From the NCBI RefSeq assembly GCF_910588715.1, contig NZ_CAJURG010000005.1, positions 62,001-126,000 of the forward strand: a DNA stretch of 64,000 bases. Reading direction: 5' to 3'. This DNA is from an uncultured Clostridium sp. Lineage in GTDB: Bacteria; Bacillota; Clostridia; Clostridiales; Clostridiaceae. The notes under the pieces were generated by a model. That model ran no database searches and was not told the DNA's origin. It saw nothing but the letters and a program-made list of their open reading frames with translations. Both the position numbers and the translations under genes were made by a program. This document shows positions 41,418 to 51,053 of this stretch, piece by piece. Each line of letters opens with the position of its first letter. The first letter of the stretch is position 1.

Positions 41418-42611
41418 CTATTCGATTATAGAAGTAACAACTCCTGAACCTACAGTTCTTCCACCTTCTCTGATAGCGAATCTTAATCCTTCATCCATTG
41501 CTACTTGAGTTATTAACTCAACATTCATATCGATGTGGTCTCCAGGCATAACCATTTCCATTCCTTCTGGTAACTTGATTGATCCTGTAACGTCTGTTGT
41601 TCTGAAGTAGAATTGTGGTCTATATCCATCAAAGAATGGTGTATGTCTTCCACCTTCATCTTTCTTAAGTACGTATACTTGACCTACGAACTTGCTGTGT
41701 GGATTTACTGATCCTACTTTTGCTAAAACTTGACCTCTTTCGATTTCTGTTCTTTGAACACCTCTTAATAACGCTCCTATGTTATCTCCAGCTTGCGCTT
41801 CGTCTAGTAACTTTCTGAACATTTCTATTCCTGTTACTACTACTTTTCTCTTCTCTTCTGTTAATCCTACGATTTCTACTTCGTCTGATACGTGAAGGAT
41901 ACCTCTTTCAACTCTTCCTGTTGCAACTGTTCCTCTACCAGTGATTGTAAATACGTCTTCGATTGGCATTAAGAATGGCTTATCTGTTGCTCTTTCTGGA
42001 GTTGGGATATAGCTATCTACTGCATCCATTAATTCCATTATGCAAGCTGTTGCTTCTGGATCTGTTGGGTTTTCTAATGCTTTTAATGCTGATCCTTTTA
42101 TTACTGGAATATCATCTCCTGGGAAGTTGTATTCTGATAATAATTCTCTTACTTCCATTTCAACTAATTCTAATAATTCTTCATCGTCTACCATATCTGC
42201 TTTGTTTAAGAATACTACGATATAGTCAACTCCAACTCTTGATGCTAGTAATATATGTTCTCTTGTTTGTGGCATTGGACCATCTGCTGCTGAACAAACT
42301 AATATTGCTCCATCCATTTGTGCTGCCCCTGTGATCATGTTCTTAACATAGTCAGCGTGTCCTGGACAGTCAACGTGTGCATAGTGTCTGTTTTCTGTTT
42401 CGTATTCAACGTGTGCTGTGTTGATTGTGATTCCTCTTTCTTTTTCTTCTGGTGCTCTATCTATATCAGCATAGTTGAACGCTTCTGCGAATCCTCTATT
42501 TGCTAATACTGTTGTGATTGCTGCTGTTAATGTTGTCTTACCGTGGTCTACGTGACCGATTGTTCCGATATTTACGTGTGGTTTACTTCTTTCGAACTTT
42601 TGCTTTGCCAT
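41418..42611 (-). CDS. tuf: Elongation factor Tu (copy downstream of tRNA-Thr)
   Basis: The 397-residue product equals that of the str-operon copy (25332-26525), and the DNA is identical where compared, from one base after the stop codon to the ribosome site TCCTTCC-side 16 nt before the ATG; flanks then diverge. It follows tRNA-Thr by 65 nt and ends in its own terminator, so it is probably read with the tRNA. Bacillus lacks this second copy; many clostridia have two. Confidence 0.99.
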   Translation of the reverse strand: MAKQKFERSKPHVNIGTIGHVDHGKTTLTAAITTVLANRGFAEAFNYADIDRAPEEKERGITINTAHVEYETENRHYAHVDCPGHADYVKNMITGAAQMDGAILVCSAADGPMPQTREHILLASRVGVDYIVVFLNKADMVDDEELLELVEMEVRELLSEYNFPGDDIPVIKGSALKALENPTDPEATACIMELMDAVDSYIPTPERATDKPFLMPIEDVFTITGRGTVATGRVERGILHVSDEVEIVGLTEEKRKVVVTGIEMFRKLLDEAQAGDNIGALLRGVQRTEIERGQVLAKVGSVNPHSKFVGQVYVLKKDEGGRHTPFFDGYRPQFYFRTTDVTGSIKLPEGMEMVMPGDHIDMNVELITQVAMDEGLRFAIREGGRTVGSGVVTSIIE

Positions 42612-42676
42612 TTTGAATTTCCTCCTTGTTTTAAATAAACTTTGCCTAGCGTTTGCATACTAATTTAAACTCTTCA

Positions 42677-42752
42677 TGGAGCTCATGATCGGGATTGAAC
42701 CGACGACCTCCGCCTTACCAAGGCGACACTCTACCGACTGAGCTACATGAGC
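42677..42752 (-). tRNA. tRNA-Thr (anticodon GGU)
   Basis: A 76-nt cloverleaf: acceptor GCTCATG/CATGAGC, D arm GCTC...GAGT, anticodon stem TCGCC/GGCGG around loop TTGGTAA with anticodon GGT, T arm GACGG TTCAATC CCGAT as loop and stems, discriminator T, and an encoded CCA. It decodes ACC and ACU. It is the only tRNA gene in the window. Confidence 0.96.
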
Positions 42753-42788
42753 ATTAAAGTGATGTTCACTTTAATATACCAATTATAA

Positions 42789-42817
42789 AGTTTACTATCA
42801 TTTGTTTTTTTTGTCAA
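42789..42817 (-). promoter_or_regulatory. Sigma-A promoter of tRNA-Thr and tuf
   Basis: TTGACA with TAAACT at a 17-nt spacing on the minus strand, about 36 nt before the tRNA. A perfect TATAAT lies a few bases further but with a spacer of 22 nt, so it is less likely. Confidence 0.62.
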
Positions 42818-42830
42818 TATTATTTTACTA

Positions 42831-43478
42831 TTATTGTTTAGTGTCAGAAATACACTTTTCAAGTTTTCTTTTGACTCTTTGAAGTGCATTATCTATGGAT
42901 TTTGCATGCCTATCTAAATCACAAGCAATTTCTTGATATGACTTACCATCTAAATAAGATTGCAGTACTTCCATCTCTAAATCAGAAAGAACTCTTGCAA
43001 TAGCTTCTTCTATTTGTTTCTTTTCTTCTTTACTTATAATAAGCTCTTCAGGATCACTAATCTTCATACTAGACAGTATATCCAAAAGTGTTCTTTCCGA
43101 ATCATCTTCTGATACAGGTTTATTAAGAGAAATATAAGTGTTTAATGGTATGTGTTTTTGTCTTGTTGCAGTTTTTATTGCAGTTATGATTTGTCTTGTT
43201 ATACATAACTCTGCAAATGCCCTAAACGTTGTTGATTTTTCATAATTAAAATCTCTAATTGCTTTATAAAGACCTATCATTCCTTCTTGATAAATATCTT
43301 CTTTGTCAGCTCCTATAAGAAAATATGATTTAGATTTTGCTTTCACAAAGCCTTCATATTTAGAAATAACATATTCCTGTGCCCTTACATTTCCATTTTT
43401 AGCTTCTATAACTATATCTTCTTCTAATTTGTCTTTAAATTCTATTGCTATTTCTTTTAAATAATCTTTGTTATTCAC
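42831..43478 (-). CDS. sigH: RNA polymerase sigma-H factor (early sporulation)
   Basis: A 215-residue sigma-70 family factor. Region 2 carries the core-binding and -10 recognition part (EDIYQEGMIGLYKAIRDFN near residue 61), and region 4 ends with the helix-turn-helix SYQEIACDLDRHAKSIDNAL. SigH (Spo0H) drives entry into sporulation. Position after yacP and before the L33/SecE/NusG genes is as in Bacillus. The start is GTG with GGAGGGGG upstream. Confidence 0.93.
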   Translation of the reverse strand: MNNKDYLKEIAIEFKDKLEEDIVIEAKNGNVRAQEYVISKYEGFVKAKSKSYFLIGADKEDIYQEGMIGLYKAIRDFNYEKSTTFRAFAELCITRQIITAIKTATRQKHIPLNTYISLNKPVSEDDSERTLLDILSSMKISDPEELIISKEEKKQIEEAIARVLSDLEMEVLQSYLDGKSYQEIACDLDRHAKSIDNALQRVKRKLEKCISDTKQ

Positions 43479-43509
43479 AAATCCCCCTCCATTTTCTAAT
43501 CCCTAATAT

Positions 43510-44019
43510 TTACCCACGTCTCATAGCCTCTAGTTTTTTTAATATATCTTCATTAATATTATCTTGTACCGTGCTTTTTTGTAATTGATCTACTTTAATT
43601 GTGGATCTTTTTATATCTTCTGATGTATCAAATACCATATTATAGAATTCTACACTTGAAATTCTAGTTGCACCTCTTTGAAATATAGTTTGTTGCTCTA
43701 AGGAATCAGAAGTAACTACCGAAACTTCAAAACGTCTTCCTATATTATGTATTTCTCTTTCAATATAAGCATCAGCTGTTTCTCCACTTTTAGTAAAAAC
43801 TACTGTAAGATTTTTATTGTGTTCATATTTATTTTCTAAATTTCCAGCTACTCTATATCCATCGAATACAAGCATTATTTTACATTGATGAATAGCACCA
43901 TAATTATGTAAAATATCAATAAGCTTCTGTCTTGAGCTATCTAAACTTGTTTCTTTTTCTTTTTTTAAAATACTCCAACTATTTATTACATTATATCCAT
44001 CTATAAAAATAAATTTCAC
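43510..44019 (-). CDS. NYN/PIN-fold RNA-binding nuclease-like protein YacP (Rae1 type)
   Basis: A 169-residue protein of the YacP family. Acidic residues typical of the NYN active site are visible in FIFIDGYNVIN, VFDGYR and SGETADAYIE. In B. subtilis the homologue Rae1 is a ribosome-dependent mRNA endonuclease acting in the A site. The same role is inferred here. GTG start; it lies between rlmB and sigH. Confidence 0.87.
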   Translation of the reverse strand: MKFIFIDGYNVINSWSILKKEKETSLDSSRQKLIDILHNYGAIHQCKIMLVFDGYRVAGNLENKYEHNKNLTVVFTKSGETADAYIEREIHNIGRRFEVSVVTSDSLEQQTIFQRGATRISSVEFYNMVFDTSEDIKRSTIKVDQLQKSTVQDNINEDILKKLEAMRRG

Positions 44020-44042
44020 TTCTAACCTCTGTTAGTATTAAA

Positions 44043-44933
44043 TTATTTAGTTAATCTACCTTTTAATACCTCATACATCATTATACCACCTGCTACTGAA
44101 GCATTTAAAGAGTTAATTTTACCTATCATAGGAATTTTAACTAATAAATCGCATTTTTTAAGAGTTAAGCTAGATATTCCTTTTCCTTCACTTCCTATTA
44201 TTAAAGCACACGCACCAGAGAAATCTGTATTATAACTAAAATCTTTACCTTCTATATCTGCCCCATAAATCCATATTCCTTTTTCTTTTAATATATCTAT
44301 TGTTGCATTTATATTAGTAACTTTAGCAATTTTCATATGTTCTATTGCTCCAGCTGAACATTTATACACAGTAGATGTTACTCCTACATTTCTTCTCTTA
44401 GGTATAATAATTCCATGAACTCCACAAAGCTCAGCAGTTCTTATTATAGAACCTAAATTATGAGGATCTTCTATTTCATCTAATATCACTATAAATGGTC
44501 TTTCATTCTTTCTTTCAGCAACTTCTAATATATCGCTTACTTCACAATATTTAAAAGGTGTAACCTTAGCAACTATACCTTGATGATTTAAACCTTCACA
44601 CATAACATCAAGCTTTCTTCTGTCTGCTTCCTTTACAACTACTCCTTTATCTTTTGCTAAACCTAAAGCTACTTTTATAGATCCTTCTAAATCTCCTTTG
44701 CTTACATATAAGCATTCAATAGTTCTATCACTTTTTAATGCTTCAATAACAGCATTTCTACCTAATATTAAATCTTCTCTTACTGCATCAATATCAGTTT
44801 CTTTAGCTGATAATGTTCTTCCTTCTTTTTTAAACATTTGATTATCATCTTTTTTTCTAAAACTTCTATTATTTTTTTCTTGAAATTTATTAAATTCTTT
44901 TTCTCTTCTTCTTGGATTTTCTCTTTTTGTCAT
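44043..44933 (-). CDS. rlmB: 23S rRNA (guanosine-2'-O-)-methyltransferase RlmB family
   Basis: A 296-residue SpoU-family enzyme. Residues 1-55 are a charged, basic extension; an RNA-binding domain follows (GRNAVIEALKSDRTIECLYV), then the knotted methyltransferase domain with motif 1 DEIEDPHNLGSIIRTAE, motif 2 IIGSEGKGIS and motif 3 IPMIGKINSLNASVA. The precise target guanosine is assigned from the family. Confidence 0.92.
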   Translation of the reverse strand: MTKRENPRRREKEFNKFQEKNNRSFRKKDDNQMFKKEGRTLSAKETDIDAVREDLILGRNAVIEALKSDRTIECLYVSKGDLEGSIKVALGLAKDKGVVVKEADRRKLDVMCEGLNHQGIVAKVTPFKYCEVSDILEVAERKNERPFIVILDEIEDPHNLGSIIRTAELCGVHGIIIPKRRNVGVTSTVYKCSAGAIEHMKIAKVTNINATIDILKEKGIWIYGADIEGKDFSYNTDFSGACALIIGSEGKGISSLTLKKCDLLVKIPMIGKINSLNASVAGGIMMYEVLKGRLTK

Positions 44934-44947
44934 AAAAATAATCTCCT

Positions 44948-45370
44948 TTATTTTTGCTTTAAATCAATTGATATTGCCGTATTAAATATAAACTTTAATC
45001 TTTCAGTATCTCCAATTAAATATAAATATCCAATTAGAGCTTCAAATCCTGTAGCCATTCTATAATCTCTTACATCGGCATTTTTAGGAACAGTTGCTGA
45101 CTTAGCATTTCTTCCTCTTTTAAATATGTAACTTTCATTTTCTGTTAATTTATCTTCAATTTCATGCATTATGATTGATTGACTTTTAGCTTTTACATAT
45201 CCTATAGCCTTAACATGTATTTTATGGGCACTTAACTCAAGATTATTTGATAATATAGTATTTCTTATAAAAAGCTCATAAACTCCATCACCTATTAACG
45301 CTAATTGCAATGGATTTAAAAGTCTTGCTTCTTTTTCCGTAAATTCTCTTATCCTTAAATCTTTAAACAT
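44948..45370 (-). CDS. mrnC: Mini-ribonuclease III (23S rRNA maturation)
   Basis: A 140-residue RNase III-fold protein without a double-stranded RNA-binding domain. The active-site segment LALIGDGVYELFIRN is near residue 25 and the second acidic cluster AKSQS...E lies further on. In Bacillus Mini-III matures 23S rRNA ends with L3 assistance. It is first gene of mrnC-rlmB-yacP-sigH; the usual upstream neighbour cysS is separated here by a 229-nt gap and hairpin. Confidence 0.93.
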   Translation of the reverse strand: MFKDLRIREFTEKEARLLNPLQLALIGDGVYELFIRNTILSNNLELSAHKIHVKAIGYVKAKSQSIIMHEIEDKLTENESYIFKRGRNAKSATVPKNADVRDYRMATGFEALIGYLYLIGDTERLKFIFNTAISIDLKQK

Positions 45371-45503
45371 ATATTATCTCCTTAATATTTATAAACCATT
45401 AATATAAAAAGTATATTCATTAATATAGTAGCCTTAATATAAATATTATATTTAAAGTATCATATATTAGATTAATGACAAGCTTATAAAAGCAAATAAT
45501 AGA

Positions 45504-45550
45504 TTAAGATAAATAAATTAAACTAAAGTTAGTTAATTTATTTATCTTAA
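45504..45550 (-). terminator. 18-bp perfect inverted repeat after cysS
   Basis: TTAAGATAAATAAATTAA at 45504-45521 and its exact complement at 45533-45550 form an 18-bp stem with an 11-nt loop, 50 nt after the cysS stop. All pairs but two are A-T and no long T-run follows, so termination strength is uncertain. Confidence 0.65.
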
Positions 45551-45599
45551 ATTTTAATAAAACTAATTTATATTTGCAGTCTATAACTTGTCATTTATA

Positions 45600-47000
45600 T
45601 TAGTCTATCTTTTTCCATCTAACACCTTGTGGAGTATCTAAAAGTTCTATACCTTTAGCTTTTAAAGCATCTCTTATTTTATCAGCTAAAGCAAAATTTT
45701 TATCTTTCCTTGCTTGTTGTCTTTCAGCTATTAAAGCTTCTACTTCTGCTTCTAGGTCTCCTTTAGTTGTTTTTTGTAAGATACCTAATGGTAAACCTAA
45801 TTCTCTAATTAATTCTAAAGCTTTCTTACATAGCTCCTTAGATGAATTAACTCCAATATTACTATTAATATCTCTTATTAAATCAAATAAAACAGAAATA
45901 GCATCTGCTGTATTAAAATCATCATCCATCTTTTCAATATATCTTTGTCTATAAACATCTAAAGACTCTAAATATTTCATTTCTTCTTCTGTCATTTTTT
46001 CAACTTTAACTTCTGATATTAAGTTTTCTAAATTACCTATAGCATTATATAATCTTTCTATAGATGCTTTAGCAGAATCTAATAAATCTTTACTAAAGTT
46101 TAATTGAATTCTATAATGTCCTGATAACATTAAAAATCTTATTACATCAGCATCATACTCCTTTAATGCTTCTCTTGCAGTTAAAAAATTATTTAAAGAC
46201 TTAGACATTTTTTGATTATTGACATTTAAAAAAGCAGCATGCATCCAATAATTCGCAAATTTTTTCCCAGTTAAAGCTTCACTTTGAGCTATCTCATTTT
46301 CATGATGAGGGAATGCTAAATCCATACCACCTGCATGTATATCTATTGTATCTCCAAGTAAGTTTTTAGCCATGCAAGAACATTCAATATGCCATCCTGG
46401 TCTTCCCTTTCCCCAAGGACAATCCCAAGCAGGTTCTCCTGGTTTTTGTGCCTTCCAAATTGCAAAATCCATTGGATCTTCTTTTCTTTCATCTACATTT
46501 ATTCTAGCCCCTGCTTGTAAATCATCTAAATTCTGACCAATAAGTTGACCATAGCCATCAAACTTTTTAGTTCTAAAATAAACATCTCCATTTACTTCAT
46601 ATGCAAACCCTTTTTCTATTAATCCTGAAACGAAATCTATTATTTCATTAATATATTCTGTTGCTCTTGGATTAGTTGTTGCTCTTTTAATATTAAGTCC
46701 ATCAGCATCTTTGTAATATTCGCTAATATATTTATCACCAATTTCCTTTATATTAGTATTTTCTTCATTGGCTCTCTTTATCATTTTGTCATCTATATCA
46801 GTAAAATTTTGAACAAAGTTAACTTCATAACCCCTGTATTCCATATATCTTCTTATAGTGTCAAAGACAATAAATGTTCTACCATTTCCTATATGAAAAT
46901 AGTTATAAACTGTTGGTCCACAAACATACATACTAACCTTTCCTTCTTGAAGTGGAACAAACTCTTCTTTTTTTCTAGTTAAAGAATTATAAATTTTCAT
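45600..47000 (-). CDS. cysS: Cysteinyl-tRNA synthetase
   Basis: A 466-residue class I synthetase. The HIGH box is YFHIGNGRT near residue 34, KMSKS is QKMSKSLNN near residue 267, and zinc ligands include the cysteine in VCGPTVYN and HHENE near residue 234. It follows proS by 33 nt, so the proline T-box controls it too. In Bacillus cysS instead follows gltX and cysE. Confidence 0.97.
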   Translation of the reverse strand: MKIYNSLTRKKEEFVPLQEGKVSMYVCGPTVYNYFHIGNGRTFIVFDTIRRYMEYRGYEVNFVQNFTDIDDKMIKRANEENTNIKEIGDKYISEYYKDADGLNIKRATTNPRATEYINEIIDFVSGLIEKGFAYEVNGDVYFRTKKFDGYGQLIGQNLDDLQAGARINVDERKEDPMDFAIWKAQKPGEPAWDCPWGKGRPGWHIECSCMAKNLLGDTIDIHAGGMDLAFPHHENEIAQSEALTGKKFANYWMHAAFLNVNNQKMSKSLNNFLTAREALKEYDADVIRFLMLSGHYRIQLNFSKDLLDSAKASIERLYNAIGNLENLISEVKVEKMTEEEMKYLESLDVYRQRYIEKMDDDFNTADAISVLFDLIRDINSNIGVNSSKELCKKALELIRELGLPLGILQKTTKGDLEAEVEALIAERQQARKDKNFALADKIRDALKAKGIELLDTPQGVRWKKID

Positions 47001-47033
47001 TTAACAATCCCTCCTTTTTTAATTTTTTCTATA

Positions 47034-48743
47034 TTATAATGTTATATTATTCTTTTTAAATTGAGATTTTACTATAGAAATAACGTCATCAATTTTTACT
47101 ACTTCCATTTCTCCATCTCTTAATTTAAATTCAACTTCACCTTCTGTTATTTTCTTACCTACAGTAACTCTCATTGGAATTCCAATAAGCTCTGAATCCT
47201 TAAATTTAACTCCCGGTCTTTCGTTTCTATCATCTAATATAGCATCTACACCTATTTTTCTTAATTCTTCGTATAATTTATTTGCAACTTCCATTTGAGC
47301 TTCATCTTTAATATTTACTGGAATAACTGAAACATGATATGGAGCTACTGAAAGTGGCCATATTATTCCATTTTCGTCGTGATGTTGTTCAATTATAGAT
47401 GCCATTGTTCTTGTAACACCTATTCCATAGCATCCCATAACAAAAGGAGTATTTTTCCCATTTTCATCTATAAATGTAGCATTCATAGCCTTTGAATACT
47501 TAGTTCCTAATTTAAATATATGACCAACTTCAGTTCCTCTAGCAATAGTAACCTCTGCACCACATTCTGGGCATTTTTCTCCACTTTCTATATTTCTAAA
47601 ATCTCCTACAGTACCTTTAAAATCCCTACCATAGTTAGCATTTTTTAAGTGGTATCCAGTTTCATTTGCACCAAGAACTATATTGTACATATACTTAACT
47701 TCTTCATCAACTAATAATAAATCTACTTTTAATCCAACAGGTCCACCAAATCCAACTTCACATCCAGTTGCATTTTTATACTCTTCATGAGAAGCCATAG
47801 CTATATCACTTGAAGCATTTGCTGCATTAGCAACCTTTACTTCATTAACTTCTCTATCTCCTCTAACAACAACACCTACTATTTTTCCATCAACATTAAA
47901 CATTAAAAGCTTAGCTGTTTTCTTTGGAGATACATTTAAAAATGCTGAAACTTCATCTATTCCTCTACTATCTGGAGTAGATACTTTTTCTATTTCTAAT
48001 AATTCTTCTATATCTGCTTTTTCTGGAGTTGATTCTGCTTTTTCTATATTAGCAGCATAATTACATTGTGTACAAAATACTACATCGTCTTCTCCAACTT
48101 CTGATTTAACCATAAATTCAGCTGAATTTGATCCACCAATCGCCCCTGAATCTGCAGCAACACATTTAGCATCTATACCACATCTATTAAATATCTTTAT
48201 ATAAGCATCATGCATTTTATCATATGATAAATCTAATCCTGCCTGATCTTTATCAAAACTATAAGCATCTTTCATTATAAATTCTCTAGATCTCATAATT
48301 CCAAATCTTGGTCTTCTTTCATCTCTATATTTAGTTTGAATTTGATAAAGATTTACTGGTAATTGCTTATATGACTTAATTTCATTTCTAGCTATGTCTG
48401 TAAATACTTCTTCATGAGTTGGTCCAAGACAAAAATCTCTGTTATTTCTATCTTTTAGTCTGAACATCTCTGCTCCATAAACATCCCATCTACCTGATTC
48501 TTGCCATAATTCAGCTGGTAATACAGCTGAAGCTAAAAATTCTTGTGCACCTGCTGCATTCATTTCTTCTCTTACTATTTCTTCTATATTTTTTAATACT
48601 TTAAGTCCTATAGGCATATAGTTGTAAATACCTGCTGCCATTTTTCTAATCATGCCAGCTCTAAGCATAAGTTTATGACTATCTATTTCTGCTTCTGCTG
48701 GAACTTCTCTTAATGTAGATACTAACATATTTGACATTTTCAT
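47034..48743 (-). CDS. proS: Prolyl-tRNA synthetase, bacterial type with editing domain
   Basis: A 569-residue class II enzyme. Motif 1 region, motif 2 (YRDERRPRFGIMRSREF near residue 140) and motif 3 (GCYGIGVTRTMASI near residue 440) flank the INS editing domain (residues 225-400) that clears alanyl-tRNA(Pro). GGAGGAATAAATT precedes the ATG. Transcription begins upstream at a T-box with a candidate CCA specifier. Confidence 0.98.
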   Translation of the reverse strand: MKMSNMLVSTLREVPAEAEIDSHKLMLRAGMIRKMAAGIYNYMPIGLKVLKNIEEIVREEMNAAGAQEFLASAVLPAELWQESGRWDVYGAEMFRLKDRNNRDFCLGPTHEEVFTDIARNEIKSYKQLPVNLYQIQTKYRDERRPRFGIMRSREFIMKDAYSFDKDQAGLDLSYDKMHDAYIKIFNRCGIDAKCVAADSGAIGGSNSAEFMVKSEVGEDDVVFCTQCNYAANIEKAESTPEKADIEELLEIEKVSTPDSRGIDEVSAFLNVSPKKTAKLLMFNVDGKIVGVVVRGDREVNEVKVANAANASSDIAMASHEEYKNATGCEVGFGGPVGLKVDLLLVDEEVKYMYNIVLGANETGYHLKNANYGRDFKGTVGDFRNIESGEKCPECGAEVTIARGTEVGHIFKLGTKYSKAMNATFIDENGKNTPFVMGCYGIGVTRTMASIIEQHHDENGIIWPLSVAPYHVSVIPVNIKDEAQMEVANKLYEELRKIGVDAILDDRNERPGVKFKDSELIGIPMRVTVGKKITEGEVEFKLRDGEMEVVKIDDVISIVKSQFKKNNITL

Positions 48744-48800
48744 AATTTATTCCTCCAAAACTCTTATTTAAAAATTTCTTTTCTTTAGATTTTTTGCTAT

Positions 48801-49021
48801 AAAAAAAGCCCACCCTAATATATAATTAGGGCGAACTTATATCCGCGGTACCACCTAAATTTGTACTTTAATAATGATAACGGTATTAAACCGATAGTTT
48901 TTACCTACAACTCAAAAGCTGGTTCAAAATCTATTGAAAATCTTACAGCCAATGGATTTTCTCTCTGAAAGGTCGATTTTTACTATTCTTCATCACTGCT
49001 TTAAATAATATATTTTTTGAT
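48801..49021 (-). promoter_or_regulatory. T-box leader controlling proS-cysS
   Basis: The minus-strand RNA has an AGAGAG element in stem I, the T-box GGTGGTACCGCGG (48843-48855), and a terminator CCCTAAT/ATTAGGG followed by seven T (48807-48831). The candidate specifier is CCA at 48920-48922 after GAA, a proline codon. Uncharged tRNA-Pro would pair with the T-box and prevent termination. Confidence 0.92.
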
Positions 49022-49027
49022 TAATTA

Positions 49028-49056
49028 ATTATATAATCTCAAAAAAACTATGTCAA
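49028..49056 (-). promoter_or_regulatory. Sigma-A promoter of the proS T-box
   Basis: TTGACA and TATAAT, both perfect, with a 17-nt spacer, directly after the ispD stop. Confidence 0.93.
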
Positions 49057-49072
49057 TATAATGGAATTGAAA

Positions 49073-49747
49073 TTAAATAAGCTTTTCTGCCAAAATTAAG
49101 TCTTCTGGTGTTGTAACCTTAATATTAGTATATTCACCATCATAAAGATATACCTTTTTCCCGAAATTTTCAATAACCATAGTATCATCTGTTACTATTA
49201 GTTTATCTAGCTTTACCTTTTTATGACATTCTAATATTTCATTAAAATTAAAGACCTGTGGTGTTTGAATTGCTACTAGTGTTTCCCTATTTGGAGTATT
49301 AATTGAAAAGTTGCTCTCATCCTTAATCTTTATAGTGTCTTTAGGCATTACACCTGGAGCAGAAGCACCATAAATCTTTGCATATTTTATTCCTTCATTT
49401 ATTATTCTATCCGAAATAAATGGTCGTGCTCCATCATGTATTAATACGACATCAGTCTCACTATTTTCTAAACTTTTAAGTCCATTATAAACTGAGTCTT
49501 GTCTTTCAACTCCTCCAGCAATTATTTTATCAACTCTAATATCATATTTCTTTAAAACATTTTCTTTAAAATATTCTATCTCCTCTGCTGACAAAACAAC
49601 TACTATGTTATCTATTTGTTTATTATCATTAAATTTCTTAATAGTATAATAAATAATAGGCTTCCCTTTTAACTCAATAAATTGCTTGCTTATAGGAGAA
49701 TTCATTCTTTTTCCTTTTCCCCCAGCTAAAATAACAGCACTTATCAT
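49073..49747 (-). CDS. ispD: 2-C-methyl-D-erythritol 4-phosphate cytidylyltransferase
   Basis: A 224-residue enzyme of the MEP pathway that makes CDP-ME from CTP. The CTP-binding start AVILAGGKGKRMNSPISKQF is followed by VLIHDGARPF near residue 102 and ATQTPQ-like AIQTPQVFNF near residue 155. IspF, commonly next to or fused with IspD, is not in this window. It follows the YacL gene by 12 nt. Confidence 0.93.
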   Translation of the reverse strand: MISAVILAGGKGKRMNSPISKQFIELKGKPIIYYTIKKFNDNKQIDNIVVVLSAEEIEYFKENVLKKYDIRVDKIIAGGVERQDSVYNGLKSLENSETDVVLIHDGARPFISDRIINEGIKYAKIYGASAPGVMPKDTIKIKDESNFSINTPNRETLVAIQTPQVFNFNEILECHKKVKLDKLIVTDDTMVIENFGKKVYLYDGEYTNIKVTTPEDLILAEKLI

Positions 49748-49759
49748 TAATTTTCTCCT

Positions 49760-50869
49760 TTAACTTTCTTTAGGCTTTGCAAATATCATTCTTCCAGCTG
49801 AAGTTTGAAGAACAGATGTAACTATTATAAAAATTTCTTCTCCAATAAACTTCCTTCCATCTTCAACGACAATCATAGTTCCATCATCTAAATAACCAAT
49901 TCCTTGCGCAGATTCCTTACCATCTTTTATAACTACAATTTTCATTTCTTCTCCTGGAAGAACTACTGGTTTTATAGCATTAGCTAAGTCATTTATATTT
50001 AAAACTGGTACGCCTTGAAACTCAGCAACTTTATTTAAATTAAAATCATTTGTTATAACTTTTCCCCCTAATTTTTGCGCTAACTTTAATAATTTACTGT
50101 CAACTTCAGCAATATCTTTAAAATCACCCTCCCAGATTTCAGTTTCAACTTCTAATTCTTTTTGAATCTTATTTAATATATCTAATCCTCTTCTTCCTCT
50201 ATTTCTCTTTAAAGAATCTGAAGAATCAGATATATGACGAAGTTCATCTAAAACAAAACTTGGAATAACTAATGTTCCTTCAATAAATCCCGTCTTACAT
50301 AAATCAAAAATTCTACCATCAATTATAACAGATGTATCTAACACTTTAGTGCTACTTCGTGCAGTACCCTTATTTTTCTTATCTTTTTCTTTTAAATTAT
50401 TTTTTTTGAATATTGACAAACTAGAATAAATATCATCTTTCTTTTTTATAAATATTTCAGCTCCAATAATTGCGGCAATTAATTCTAATAATACAAATAT
50501 TATAGGTCCTATAGCTGGATGTATTCCTGAAAATATTCCTGAAAATGGAGTTACTATAAATGCTGCAATAATTAATCCTATTAAAGTTCCTAAGCTTCCA
50601 AAAATTAATTCTTGAGCACTTAGTTTTTGTATATTTTTTTCAATTGTATCAATAATCTTTGAGATCCATTTATATAATCCTGGAGAAATAAAATAAAAAA
50701 TAATTCCAAATAATAATGTACAAAAAATATATAATATAGTTGTTGCAACTGCACCCTTTATAACATTAATTTTAAATCCTCTATTAAGAGCTAATATTCC
50801 TTCGCTAATGACATACCCAACAACTAATCCTAAAAGACAAAAAATTATCTTTAGAGATTTTTTAAACAT
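49760..50869 (-). CDS. Membrane-anchored PIN/TRAM domain protein (YacL type)
   Basis: A 369-residue protein. The first 130 residues hold four hydrophobic helices; a PIN domain follows (VLDTSVIIDGRIFDLCKTG and acidic VDSKLLKLAQ, ITNDFNL), then a C-terminal TRAM domain (QGIGYLDDGTMIVVEDGRKFIGE). Such proteins are probable membrane-tethered RNA-binding nucleases; activity is not established here. I use the ATG at 50869 with AGGAGGTGA upstream; a longer reading would include that site. In Bacillus yacL also lies between disA and ispD. Confidence 0.88.
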   Translation of the reverse strand: MFKKSLKIIFCLLGLVVGYVISEGILALNRGFKINVIKGAVATTILYIFCTLLFGIIFYFISPGLYKWISKIIDTIEKNIQKLSAQELIFGSLGTLIGLIIAAFIVTPFSGIFSGIHPAIGPIIFVLLELIAAIIGAEIFIKKKDDIYSSLSIFKKNNLKEKDKKNKGTARSSTKVLDTSVIIDGRIFDLCKTGFIEGTLVIPSFVLDELRHISDSSDSLKRNRGRRGLDILNKIQKELEVETEIWEGDFKDIAEVDSKLLKLAQKLGGKVITNDFNLNKVAEFQGVPVLNINDLANAIKPVVLPGEEMKIVVIKDGKESAQGIGYLDDGTMIVVEDGRKFIGEEIFIIVTSVLQTSAGRMIFAKPKES

Positions 50870-51053
50870 AAATTCACCTCCTAATAAAAAGTTATACATA
50901 ATATCTATAAATAACCATTTTTATTATATCATAATATTAATATTACTATTATAAATATTTAAATTTTAAATTTAAAAATTAACATTTATACCCCCTATCA
51001 AAATAGAAATAGGTTGTTTATTATAATATTAAACAATATATCTAAGGGTTGTA

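Noticed and set aside
50987..50999. TATACCCCCTATC resembling half of a copper-sensor (CsoR) operator
   Set aside because: Only one half is present and no copper gene is near; the C-run alone is not enough.
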